The position numbers and the translations under genes were made by a program. The notes beneath the pieces were generated by a model, which worked only from the letters and a program-made list of their open reading frames with translations, searched no databases and had not been told where the DNA came from. 64,000 nucleotides of DNA from Carboxylicivirga fragile (GTDB taxonomy: Bacteria; Bacteroidota; Bacteroidia; Bacteroidales; Marinilabiliaceae): assembly GCA_025499625.1 (NCBI GenBank), contig JAFMVD010000029.1:1-64000 (forward strand), read 5' to 3'. Below, one piece after another: positions 1-8,226 of this stretch (the stretch's first letter is position 1; each line of letters opens with the position of its first letter).

Positions 1-223
1 AGTCAAATCAAATCAAAAAATCAAAGAACGTTTGTATGTTGTTGAAATATAATTTATTGCAAATTGTTTTTAAAAATTAACGCATCACTAGTAATTTTCC
101 AATAAAAATTCTATTTTCCAATTTTTGGATATGTGGAAATGTTCAATTTTTATTAAGTATCACATTTTCAGATTGTAATGTTTTTTGGCAAGGCGATTGA
201 TATATTCTAGGAAACAAAGAGAA

Positions 224-313
224 ATGATTTTACTGAGTATTATAGGCATTATTTCTTTGATGGTAGCAGCGTGTTACTTGTTTGATGAAATAGTGATTGA
301 TAAAGATAAATAG
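224..313 (+). CDS. possible tiny membrane peptide (29 aa)
   Basis: A short ATG ORF follows a purine-rich stretch and encodes a hydrophobic N-terminal half with an acidic, lysine-containing tail, compatible with a single membrane-spanning micropeptide. It ends about 60 bases before the terminator at 376-412, so a short transcript would be neatly closed. There is no homology evidence, and an ORF of this size can arise by chance; this is a weak call. Confidence 0.2.
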   Translation: MILLSIIGIISLMVAACYLFDEIVIDKDK

Positions 314-375
314 GTTGCATACTTGATTGATTATTATCGCAATTAAGTTTCAACCGGTAGTTTGGGTGTTTTATG

Positions 376-412
376 AAAAAACCTCCTTCATCAACGGATG
401 AGGAGGTTTTTT
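376..412. terminator. bidirectional rho-independent terminator
   Basis: A-run, a CCTCC(T)TCATC / GATGAGGAGG stem with a 4-base loop, and a T-run on the other side. It works in both directions and lies downstream of the last gene of the leftward Bat operon. Confidence 0.85.
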
Positions 413-455
413 GTCTTTTAAACAATCCACTGTCTACTGACTAAAGACTATCGAA

Positions 456-1226
456 CTATATTACAGTTATCGCATGTTCTTCAATCCAACCAACGTTTCC
501 GTCCGCTAATTCTATTTCTTTCCAAGTACCAAGCGTATTAATAATTTCCACTTTGGTTCCTTCATGTAAAATAAAAATTTCCGTACCGCTGGCATCGGGT
601 GAACTTTTAACAGTTAATGAAGGTGAGAATACGATGGCGTGATTACGCTCTGTTAATTTTTGCTTTTGTTGGTAGGCAAATACAATTCCTGTTATTGTTA
701 AAATAAAAAAAGCGAAGCTCAGGTAAAATCCAGCTTTCTTCAGAATGACAGATCTGGAATAAATAAAAAGGGCGGCACATATTAAAGTTAATAATAAGCC
801 ACAGATGCCAATAATAGCCCAAAAATCGGATGTTGCCTTATTCTGGAAGCTCTTGTGCCATTTGCTAATAAAGAATCCACCAATGGGCGTTATTTTGTCT
901 GTTGTTTGGCTATAGGCCAATTCAAGATTGTATTTTACATCCTTATCTTGTGGTTTCAGTAATAATGCTCTTTCGTAATTTAATATGGCATCGGCTAATT
1001 GGCCATTTTTGTAATACGCATTTGCTAGGTTGAAATAAAGGTCGCCACTTTCAACACCTGTTTCTAATATGCTTTGGTAGTTCGTAATGGCTTCATGATA
1101 GTTGCCGTTGCTGTAGTCTGCATTTCCTTTTTCAAAGCGATCATCCTGCGCATGCATCAATAAGCTCGAGAAAATTAATAGCAAGTATGTTATGTATATT
1201 TTCATCTGTTTAAAATTTATCTTCAT
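456..1226 (-). CDS. batE: BatE-like TPR and SH3 domain protein
   Basis: Last gene of the Bat operon. The 256-residue product has an N-terminal signal sequence ending near MHAQ, tetratricopeptide repeats at about residues 27-105 (a canonical GDLYFNLANAYYKNG helix pair), two membrane helices around residues 135-185, and a C-terminal bacterial SH3-like domain ending in GNVGWIEE. This matches BatE of Bacteroidetes aerotolerance operons, a periplasmic scaffold thought to work with the von Willebrand-factor proteins BatA and BatB. The listed ATG is the longest start. A second ATG seven codons in (1205) would give a more conventional signal peptide. It follows batD by 76 bases and is closed by the terminator at 376-412. 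The molecular role is inferred from operon membership. Confidence 0.82.
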   Translation of the reverse strand: MKINFKQMKIYITYLLLIFSSLLMHAQDDRFEKGNADYSNGNYHEAITNYQSILETGVESGDLYFNLANAYYKNGQLADAILNYERALLLKPQDKDVKYNLELAYSQTTDKITPIGGFFISKWHKSFQNKATSDFWAIIGICGLLLTLICAALFIYSRSVILKKAGFYLSFAFFILTITGIVFAYQQKQKLTERNHAIVFSPSLTVKSSPDASGTEIFILHEGTKVEIINTLGTWKEIELADGNVGWIEEHAITVI

Positions 1227-1302
1227 TTGTCAGATGGAACTCTCATGAAAATCTAATTATTCTCAATGAAAAATGAATAATTGATTTTACATGTTCGTTT
1301 CA

Positions 1303-3129
1303 TTATTTACGCTTTATCTGGTTTTCTAAGAGGCTAATTGTATAAATGGTTTTCTGATATAACTTATCCATTTCTCCGGTTCCCGAAGCAGGAGCATAAC
1401 GTGCAAATTCACACGTATCTAGTATCTCCAATATATCGTTTACAGCTTCTTTCGAGGCATTTGACTTTATTAATATGTCACTCGCATTATCCTTTGATAG
1501 TTCTCCCAGAGGGATACTTAACTTATCGCTCATGTAACCCCATAATGCTTTTAGTACTTCTTCGTAGAAGGCTTCTTTTTCGCCGGTTTTAAGCAGTTGT
1601 GCCGAGCGTTTTAATCGCTGACGAGCAACTTTGTTGGCTTTTTTCGTTTTCTGTAACGAGATGTTAGCATTCTCTTTAATGCGTTTTTGATTGATGATGA
1701 ATAAGAAGATGAAAACCAATAGGGGCACTATAAGTGCTAAATAATAGCTCAGACTTCCAAAAAGGAAAGTGCCTTTGGGTTTTAGTTTTGTAGTAGCCTT
1801 GATAAAGCGAATATCCTTACCAATGAATTTTACATTCTCGCGCGATACATTTGACCTAACAACCCCCGAATTGGCCATTTCGTCACCTTCGCCTTTTTCA
1901 ACCTGAATGGTAATTGGCCCCGATTCCTGAGTTTGATACTTACCCGTTTTTGGATTGAAGTAGCTAAACTTTATACTTGGTATAGTAAATTCACCAGCAT
2001 GACGTGGAATCATTAAGTATTCAAAGGTTTTAGACCCTTTCATGCCTGCTACGGTATTATTCGTGTTATTGGCAATTTTGGGGTCAAAGTCGTCAAAGTC
2101 AGCAGGGAACTTAATGACAGGATTCTCTACAAATTTGTGATTTCCTGTTCCATTAACCGTTACTTTTAAAGTAATGCCATCGTTAACTTTAACTTGGTTT
2201 TTGGTAACTGAAGCTGTCATCTTTAACTGTCCAACACCTCCGGTATAACCTTGTGGTCGTCCGTTAGGAAGCGGTTTTACAGTTAAGGTAATTGGTTTAG
2301 ATTTTACCGTCTTCTTTACGGAGCGATAACCCGATTCAAAGAAATCATCGAATATATTTCTTGATCGCGCAGCTGTTCGTTGGCGCACTAAGAACTCTAT
2401 CTCAGTTGGATCAATTGTTATTTTGCCCGTTTTCTGAGGGAATAGTAATTTTTGCTCGTAGGTTCCAACATTATAAGTTCGACCATTAATGTTTTCCATG
2501 ATCCAATTAATGCCCTCACTCGATTTTAAATCTTGTGCAATAAATGCAGAAAGTTTAGGCTGTTTAATGTCCGACAAACCATCTAATTGTACTTGAGTAT
2601 AAATCTTAGTTGTTAAAACCATCGACTCATTTTGGTATAATGTTCGCTTGGATGGTGTAACCGTTATAAACAGTTCGTCAGCTTTAGCAGCACTTGACGG
2701 AGCACTTTGATTACCCGAGTTATTTCCTTGTTGTGTTTGAGCCTGATCGGCTTTAACCACTTGAATCTTTAGTTGGTTTGAAGTTACTTTTTCCCCATCC
2801 ACCATTATTGTTGCCGGAGGAATGGTAAAATTACCTTCTTTCAACGCTTTAAGAATAAATGTAAAAGTATAAGTCGTTTCTCGTGATACCTTGCCATTAA
2901 TAATTGAAGTGTTGTGCGAATAGGAAGTACTTGGACCCATCAGGATTTGAAAATCTTGAAGTGGAGCCAGTCGTATATCATTTCCTTCCTTATTAAGGGT
3001 GTATACCAGCTGAAATTTATCACCTTCAACCACGGCCTGTTGAGCCTTTGCCCTAAAGGAGATATCCTGTGCCGATACCGTTTCAAAAACGCTAGTAAGA
3101 AATATTAATGTTAGAAAGAGTAGTCTCAT
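1303..3129 (-). CDS. batD: BatD (oxygen-tolerance, BatD family) protein
   Basis: About 608 residues from the ATG at 3129; a TTG two codons earlier is less likely. It begins with a signal peptide (MRLLFLTLIFL...SAQ). A large periplasmic part made of several beta-sandwich domains follows, then one membrane helix near residue 460 (YYLALIVPLLVFIFLF), then a cytoplasmic basic coiled region and a helical tail. This is the BatD architecture. BatD is the membrane-anchored partner in Bat complexes, implicated in envelope stress and oxygen tolerance in Bacteroides and Leptospira. It sits between batC (34-bp gap) and batE and is presumably co-transcribed with both. Long overlapping ORFs on the other strand are shadows. 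Confidence 0.9.
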   Translation of the reverse strand: MRLLFLTLIFLTSVFETVSAQDISFRAKAQQAVVEGDKFQLVYTLNKEGNDIRLAPLQDFQILMGPSTSYSHNTSIINGKVSRETTYTFTFILKALKEGNFTIPPATIMVDGEKVTSNQLKIQVVKADQAQTQQGNNSGNQSAPSSAAKADELFITVTPSKRTLYQNESMVLTTKIYTQVQLDGLSDIKQPKLSAFIAQDLKSSEGINWIMENINGRTYNVGTYEQKLLFPQKTGKITIDPTEIEFLVRQRTAARSRNIFDDFFESGYRSVKKTVKSKPITLTVKPLPNGRPQGYTGGVGQLKMTASVTKNQVKVNDGITLKVTVNGTGNHKFVENPVIKFPADFDDFDPKIANNTNNTVAGMKGSKTFEYLMIPRHAGEFTIPSIKFSYFNPKTGKYQTQESGPITIQVEKGEGDEMANSGVVRSNVSRENVKFIGKDIRFIKATTKLKPKGTFLFGSLSYYLALIVPLLVFIFLFIINQKRIKENANISLQKTKKANKVARQRLKRSAQLLKTGEKEAFYEEVLKALWGYMSDKLSIPLGELSKDNASDILIKSNASKEAVNDILEILDTCEFARYAPASGTGEMDKLYQKTIYTISLLENQIKRK

Positions 3130-3162
3130 GTTCAATTTAATGTTTGTACAAAAGTAATGTTT

Positions 3163-4113
3163 CTACCAGTTTTTTTCACTCTTTGTTTGTTTTGCTGCCT
3201 TTGCTTTCTGAAGTTTTTTCTGCAACTCGTCTTCATCTTGTTGAATAGCATTTAATAAACGCTGTGCATCTTCTTTCGACATTTGTTCTTCAGGTTGCTG
3301 CTGCTGCTGATTTTGTTGTGGTGGCGGTTGCTGATTAGGATCTTCCTTTTCTTCGCTATCAGGTGTGCCATCGTTATCTGAATCTAAATCACGATAATCA
3401 GGTGTTCCATCACCATCGGTATCCTTTGGATTATTTGGGTCATCACCAGCTTCTTGTTGATCGGGGCGGCCATCATTGTCCGAATCCTTATCCTTATAAT
3501 CTTCAACACCATCACCATCGGTATCCTGATTTTGATCTGGCTGACCTTGATTATTCTCTTTTTCCTTTTCATCAGGGATACCATCTCCATCCGAATCTTG
3601 CCCTTTATTCTGCTGTTGGTCTTGATTTTGTTGCTGATCCTGATTCTGGTCCTTGTTTTGATCTTGATTCTGTTGTTGATCTTGCTGTTGTTGTAGCATT
3701 TTTTGAGCTGCAATCAGGTTATAACGCGTATCATGATCTTCGGGATTATTGCGCAAGGCATTTTTATAGGCTTCTACACTTTCAGCAAACTTTTGCTGCA
3801 CAAAATGAGCATTACCAATATTGTGGTAAACTTTTGCCAGGTTTTCAGTATTCTCCTCCGTTTTTGCTAAAGTCTGAAACTGTTCCAAAGCCTCATCAAT
3901 CTTTTCTTGTTTGAATAAGGCGTCGGCCAGATTAAATTGTCCTTCAAAAGAGGTATTTTCTTTATCAAGTGCTTTGCGGTATTCAATTTCAGATTCAAGG
4001 TAGTTTTCATCGTTAAATTGCGTGTTGCCTTTTCGGATGAATTTGCGCTCCTCTTGTGCATTCGAATTAATAAATGCTCCTAAGATGAATAGACTAAATA
4101 TGATGTACTTCAT
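3163..4113 (-). CDS. batC: BatC-like TPR protein with thrombospondin type 3 repeats
   Basis: 316 residues. A signal peptide (MKYIIFSLFILGAF...NAQ) is followed by tetratricopeptide repeats at about residues 20-140 (for example VYHNIGNAHFVQQKF). A glutamine/asparagine/aspartate-rich low-complexity segment comes next, and then at least five DxDxDGxxD calcium-binding motifs of thrombospondin type 3 repeats (about residues 175-260). The tail is Gln-rich and then helical and lysine-rich. The TPR part and position between batB and batD identify it as BatC. The acidic repeat block is an unusual addition that should bind calcium and form a stiff rod in the periplasm. The high GAT/CAA content gives long shadow ORFs on the other strand, which are not genes. 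Confidence 0.85.
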   Translation of the reverse strand: MKYIIFSLFILGAFINSNAQEERKFIRKGNTQFNDENYLESEIEYRKALDKENTSFEGQFNLADALFKQEKIDEALEQFQTLAKTEENTENLAKVYHNIGNAHFVQQKFAESVEAYKNALRNNPEDHDTRYNLIAAQKMLQQQQDQQQNQDQNKDQNQDQQQNQDQQQNKGQDSDGDGIPDEKEKENNQGQPDQNQDTDGDGVEDYKDKDSDNDGRPDQQEAGDDPNNPKDTDGDGTPDYRDLDSDNDGTPDSEEKEDPNQQPPPQQNQQQQQPEEQMSKEDAQRLLNAIQQDEDELQKKLQKAKAAKQTKSEKNW

Positions 4114-4127
4114 TATCTGGTTTACAT

Positions 4128-5183
4128 TTATTTATTAATCTTATTGTCTTTTACTTCAAATATATTGATGTGTTTTAAACGTCGGTTTTTACGTTCAAGT
4201 ATCAAGAATTCAATAATAATTAGAAGAAGAGCAAAGCCAAGAAACCATTGAAATTGGTCTTTATAATTCTCATAAACTTTGGCTTCTAGTTCTGATTTTT
4301 CCAATTCTCCCAACTCATCTACCAAATTATTGATTCCGTTTCTGATATTATTAGCTGGTATGTAGGCACCATTCCCGGTTATCGCTATTTGTTGAAGACT
4401 GGCTTCATCCAATTTAGATATAACCACATTGCCATTCCTATCTTTCATGAAATCGTTAGCTCTACCACCTTTAACAGGGATAGGTGCACCTTTGGGTAAA
4501 CCCATGCCTACAGTATAAACACGAATACCCTTCTCATAGGCATCGGCAGCTGCTTTTATCGGGTCATCATCGTGGTTTTCACCATCGGTAATCACAATGA
4601 TGGCTCTGTTTACATCTTCCTGCTTGGTAAATGAGTCCATGCCTTTATATATAGCTGAACCAATAGCTGTACCTTGTCTGCCAACAGCATCGGTACTTAC
4701 CGAGTTAAGAAACATTTTAGCCGAAGCATAATCGGTGGTAATGGGTAATTGAACAAAGGCATCGCCGGCAAATACAATGAAACCGACCCTATCGTTATGC
4801 AATTTGTCAACCAAGCGAGAAATAGCTCTTTTGGCACGTTCAAGCCTATTGGGTTCAATGTCTTGCGCCATCATACTGTTTGAAACGTCGAGGGCAATAA
4901 TTAGCTCAATGCCCTTTCGTTTTACGGTTTGAAGCTTAGTTCCGTATTGTGGACCTGCAATGCCAATGATTAGAACAATCAGTGCCAATAAAAGAAAGTA
5001 AAACTTAATGGTAGGTCGCTTAAACGATACATTGGGCATTAAGTCACTTATCAATTCATTATTGCCAAATTCATCCAGGGCTTTTTTACGCTTGCCAGCA
5101 AAGTAAAGGTGAATGAATGCCAATACAGGAATAAGCAATAATAAATAGAGGTATATGGGTTGTTCAAATCTGAAAATATCCAT
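4128..5183 (-). CDS. batB: BatB, von Willebrand factor A membrane protein
   Basis: 351 residues from the ATG at 5183. The reading frame extends to a TTG at 5201, but the ATG aligns with the start of BatA. Two N-terminal membrane helices flank a basic loop. A vWA domain follows (about residues 80-290) with an intact metal-ion-dependent adhesion site DxSxS (ALDVSNSMMAQD) plus the later threonine and aspartate (TTDYAS, TDGENHDDD). A C-terminal membrane helix ends the protein. BatB and BatA are thought to form a membrane-anchored complex with BatC and BatE, driven by the MoxR ATPase. There are 24 bases between this start and the batA stop. Confidence 0.9.
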   Translation of the reverse strand: MDIFRFEQPIYLYLLLLIPVLAFIHLYFAGKRKKALDEFGNNELISDLMPNVSFKRPTIKFYFLLLALIVLIIGIAGPQYGTKLQTVKRKGIELIIALDVSNSMMAQDIEPNRLERAKRAISRLVDKLHNDRVGFIVFAGDAFVQLPITTDYASAKMFLNSVSTDAVGRQGTAIGSAIYKGMDSFTKQEDVNRAIIVITDGENHDDDPIKAAADAYEKGIRVYTVGMGLPKGAPIPVKGGRANDFMKDRNGNVVISKLDEASLQQIAITGNGAYIPANNIRNGINNLVDELGELEKSELEAKVYENYKDQFQWFLGFALLLIIIEFLILERKNRRLKHINIFEVKDNKINK

Positions 5184-5207
5184 GTTTAATTCTTTAATCA
5201 ATAGGTG

Positions 5208-6200
5208 TTAAGGTAAATTGCGGAAAACTGTATTTCGTAAAAATACTTCTAACAAAAGGAATAAGCCTGCGAGTAAAGCAAAAATGAAGTACTCTTCTTT
5301 TCGCTTGGTGTATTCGCGAACCTCAATCCTCGTTTTCTCCATCTTATCTATTTCGGTATAGATTTCGTTCAATTTGTTTTTATCCGTTGCCCTGAAGTAT
5401 TTACCATCCGTCAGATTCGCAATTTCCTGAAGAAGTTCCTCGTCAATTTTAACCTCCATTTGCTGGTATTGCTTGCCAAATACGGTTTCAACAGGGTAAG
5501 GCGCCATACCTATTGTACCAACACCAATGGTATATACTCTTACGCCAAATGTTTTGGCAATTTCGGCAGCTGTTAAAGGTGCTATCTCGCCTCGGTTGTT
5601 TTCACCGTCGGTTAAAAGTATTATCACTTTACTCTTAGCATCACTATCTTTAATACGTTGCACCGCTGTGGCTAAGCCCATTCCAATGGCTGTTCCATCT
5701 TCTAGTAAACCCATCTTGATATCCAGAAACAGATTGTGCAATACGTTATGGTCTGTTGTTAAGGGGCATTGAGTGAAACTCTCTGCTGCATAAATTACCA
5801 ATCCTATTTTGTCGTTGTTTCTTCCTTTAACAAAATCAGCGGCAACCTGCTTTGCGGCCTCAAATCGGTTGGGTTTAAAATCTTCGGCGAGCATACTACT
5901 GGATATATCCAAGGCAAGCATGATGTCAATTCCCTCGGTTGTTTCGTCACTGAAACTATTGCTCGACTGTGGGCGTGCCAAAGCTGTTATCAATAGAATT
6001 ACGGTAAATACACGGAATGCGAACAAAGAATGTCTTAAATAGATCTTTTTTGATACAGGTGCTTTCGAAAAACCTTTAAGGGTCGAAATCTGTAAAGAGG
6101 CTTGCATCCCTTTTTGTTTCCAAACATACCAGGCAATGTACAGAGGTACAATTGCTAGTAGGATGAAAAATAATGGTTGCGCAAATGTTATATTACTCAT
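5208..6200 (-). CDS. batA: BatA, von Willebrand factor A membrane protein
   Basis: 330 residues: two N-terminal membrane helices, a vWA domain (about residues 88-290) with the MIDAS motif DISSS (ALDISSSMLAEDF), TTDHN and TDGENNRGE, then one C-terminal membrane helix (YFIFALLAGLFLLLEVFL). This is the BatA/Aer-type vWA protein of Bacteroidetes. Its start overlaps the end of the upstream gene by 8 bases, so the two are probably translationally coupled. The function, envelope maintenance and aerotolerance, rests on work with Bacteroides fragilis BatA-E and on operon context. Confidence 0.92.
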   Translation of the reverse strand: MSNITFAQPLFFILLAIVPLYIAWYVWKQKGMQASLQISTLKGFSKAPVSKKIYLRHSLFAFRVFTVILLITALARPQSSNSFSDETTEGIDIMLALDISSSMLAEDFKPNRFEAAKQVAADFVKGRNNDKIGLVIYAAESFTQCPLTTDHNVLHNLFLDIKMGLLEDGTAIGMGLATAVQRIKDSDAKSKVIILLTDGENNRGEIAPLTAAEIAKTFGVRVYTIGVGTIGMAPYPVETVFGKQYQQMEVKIDEELLQEIANLTDGKYFRATDKNKLNEIYTEIDKMEKTRIEVREYTKRKEEYFIFALLAGLFLLLEVFLRNTVFRNLP

Positions 6201-7242
6201 TGTTGTTATTTCTTAAATCATTATCTGCTGATTCAGCTTCTTTATCCAGCATGTTTTGCTTTTCTTCTTCTAAGGATTTAATCTCTTCAATCTTTGTTTG
6301 ATTGATAAAGAAGTAAGCGTTAATCATGCTCATGTCATTTTCATCGGGAAATGGCTCGTGCTTAGCAAACTTTACCAAATCAGCGGTTCGTAATATTTGC
6401 TTCAGGTTTTCAAAAGATTTATCATCACTAAAATCGATGGTTTTGAACGAGGCAAGAATTTCATCACTGGTTTGCTCCATGGCACTCACTTCAAATCGTT
6501 CTTCAATATAATGACGTAATGCATCCGTTAACTTGGAGTAATACTGTTTGGTTAGACTGCGTTGCCAAAGTTTTTCACCTTTTATTTCATCCAGCTTATT
6601 TAAAGCAATAACATGGGGCGGTATTTTTGGTTCCTCCTTTTTGAATATATTCACTGGTATATCGCGCCCCCTGTATTTCATGATGGCCAATGTGGTTCCC
6701 ACTACTAGGAAAATAAATAGAATTACAAAAGGAAAATATTTTTGTATTTCGGATAAGAGGAATGGCGTATCAATTGGTTGTTTAATGTCGGTGATACCCT
6801 TTTGTGGATCCACTTCTTCGAAAGGATTTACCACCATCAGCGACATGTGATCGGTTTGCAAGGTTTTATCCAATAACTTACCGGCTTCCTCAAAAACAAT
6901 TGGTGGAATGTAATGCAAACCGCTGTCGAAAGAGGTGATTCGATACCTTTGCTCCAGAAGAAAACGATTGTTTTCAGTGCTTAAAGTATCGATCGGATTC
7001 ACCCTAACAATTTCAACACTCTTAGTAATAGTATCCTTAAATGTTGGGAAAGCTAATTGTATATCGTTTGGCTGCGACATCTGAATTTTCAGATCCATCT
7101 GCCCACCAATATAGGTAACAGTAGAATCTAATTTCGCCGAAACAGATACGTTTTGTGCTGTCATGCTTAGGGTCAAAAGCAGAAAGCCAAAGCTTAGTAA
7201 ATACTTTTTTGCCCAATGATATCTTAGATGTATTTGTGTCAT
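6193..7242 (-). CDS. Bat-operon membrane protein, BatD-like N-terminus
   Basis: 349 residues. There is a signal peptide (cleavage near MTAQ), a beta-rich periplasmic domain at about residues 30-170, one membrane helix near residues 180-200 (YFPFVILFIFLVVGTTLAI), and a helical cytoplasmic part with a conserved YYSKLTDALRHYIEERFEV stretch followed by an acidic asparagine-rich tail. Proteins of this layout sit between the DUF58 and batA genes in many Bacteroidetes. They are usually called hypothetical or BatD-like/DUF4381-like, and the exact function is not known. Its start codon shares one base with the stop of the DUF58 gene (TAATG) and its end overlaps the batA start, showing tight translational coupling. 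Confidence 0.78.
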   Translation of the reverse strand: MTQIHLRYHWAKKYLLSFGFLLLTLSMTAQNVSVSAKLDSTVTYIGGQMDLKIQMSQPNDIQLAFPTFKDTITKSVEIVRVNPIDTLSTENNRFLLEQRYRITSFDSGLHYIPPIVFEEAGKLLDKTLQTDHMSLMVVNPFEEVDPQKGITDIKQPIDTPFLLSEIQKYFPFVILFIFLVVGTTLAIMKYRGRDIPVNIFKKEEPKIPPHVIALNKLDEIKGEKLWQRSLTKQYYSKLTDALRHYIEERFEVSAMEQTSDEILASFKTIDFSDDKSFENLKQILRTADLVKFAKHEPFPDENDMSMINAYFFINQTKIEEIKSLEEEKQNMLDKEAESADNDLRNNNNE

Positions 7243-8108
7243 TATATTCTCTTTTTAAACAGCGCTATCAGTGCTTTCACGTAGTCATCGTCTGTGCGCA
7301 CCGAAACATTATCAACTCCACATTTTCTGAAAAGATTAAGGGTGGCTTTATCAGTATCGTGCCACCATTTTTTGTAGGCTTCTCTTACCGCATTGTTTGA
7401 GGTATCAGTCCACTGGTATTGTCCCGTCTCAGCATCTTTCAACTTTATCAGACCAATAGATGGTATTTCTGTTTCGCGCTTATCAAACACCTTCAATGCA
7501 ACCACATCGTGTTTCTGATTGGCAATCTTCAGTGCATCTTCAAAATTATCGTCGATAAAATCGGAAATGATAAAGGCTGTACACCTTTTTTTGATGGCAT
7601 TGGTCAAGTATTTTAAGGCTTCCGAAATGTTGGTTTCACGGTGTTCAGGCGTATACGAAATCAACTCGCGAATGATGTGCAGTATGTGTTTACGTCCCTT
7701 TTTAGGGGGAATAAACTTTTCGATACGATCGCTGAAAAATACCACGCCAATCTTATCGTTATTCTGAATAGCTGAGAAAGCCAAAACAGCGGACATTTCA
7801 GTAATCACGTTTTTCTTAAACTTGAAGGATGTTCCAAATTCGCGCGAACCAGATACATCAATCATCAAAAGCACGGTTAATTCACGTTCTTCTTCAAAAA
7901 CTTTAATGTAGGGGTGATTAAAACGTGCGGTCACGTTCCAATCGATATTGCGGATGTCGTCGCCATATTGGTATTCGCGTACCTCACTAAAGGTCATACC
8001 ACGCCCCTTAAAGGCCGAGTGGTACTCACCAGCAAAAATATTGCTGGATAAGCCACGCGTCTTAATCTCAATCTGACGTACTTTTTTTATTATATCTGTT
8101 GCTTCCAA
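7242..8108 (-). CDS. DUF58 domain protein of the MoxR/Bat cluster
   Basis: 288 residues, the DUF58 family that accompanies MoxR AAA+ ATPases. The N-terminus has the family signature GLSSNIFAGEYHSAFKGRGM and the following REYQYGDDIRNIDWNVTAR; a degenerate vWA-like motif (MIDVSGSREFG) lies near residue 90. It has no signal peptide and is probably cytoplasmic. The start is a TTG at 8108, preceded by AAGGAAAAG. An in-frame TAA lies just upstream and no earlier ATG exists, so the non-ATG start is forced. It probably acts as a MoxR substrate or adaptor for BatA/BatB; this is inference from the conserved gene order. Confidence 0.88.
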   Translation of the reverse strand: MEATDIIKKVRQIEIKTRGLSSNIFAGEYHSAFKGRGMTFSEVREYQYGDDIRNIDWNVTARFNHPYIKVFEEERELTVLLMIDVSGSREFGTSFKFKKNVITEMSAVLAFSAIQNNDKIGVVFFSDRIEKFIPPKKGRKHILHIIRELISYTPEHRETNISEALKYLTNAIKKRCTAFIISDFIDDNFEDALKIANQKHDVVALKVFDKRETEIPSIGLIKLKDAETGQYQWTDTSNNAVREAYKKWWHDTDKATLNLFRKCGVDNVSVRTDDDYVKALIALFKKRI

Positions 8109-8226
8109 GATCTTTTCCTTTTAGCCAGGCATCTTAAATAAAATTTATGCCCATTAAATGATCGAAATACAAATAACTTACAACTAAGCTATCAGCCATA
8201 AGCTAATAGCTATAAGCTTACCTCGT
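8109..8226. repeat. intergenic segment with AGCTAT-type near-palindrome
   Basis: The 118-bp gap between moxR and the DUF58 gene holds a string of degenerate AGCTAT/AGC units (about 8184-8220). Its last 22 bases (8199-8220) form an almost perfect palindrome around ATAGCTAT. It is the only long gap near the head of an otherwise tightly packed operon, and resembles a small dispersed repeat. Confidence 0.45.

Larger units (their letters stand above)
1..455. other. Intergenic region at window start
   Basis: This AT-rich stretch has no convincing long gene. It contains one possible 29-codon ORF (224-313) and a strong bidirectional hairpin terminator (376-412) downstream of the leftward Bat operon. 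Nothing else could be recognised in the first 220 bases. Confidence 0.6.

Noticed and set aside
3454-3696. 80-codon hydrophobic plus-strand ORF in batC
   Set aside because: Ile/Leu-rich antisense of the low-complexity repeat region, with the appearance of a membrane protein only because of composition.
3363-3914. 183-codon plus-strand ORF across batC
   Set aside because: It is antisense to the Asp/Gln-rich batC coding sequence; its His/Tyr-rich product is what the complement of that low-complexity DNA would give. No separate start signal or family similarity is seen.
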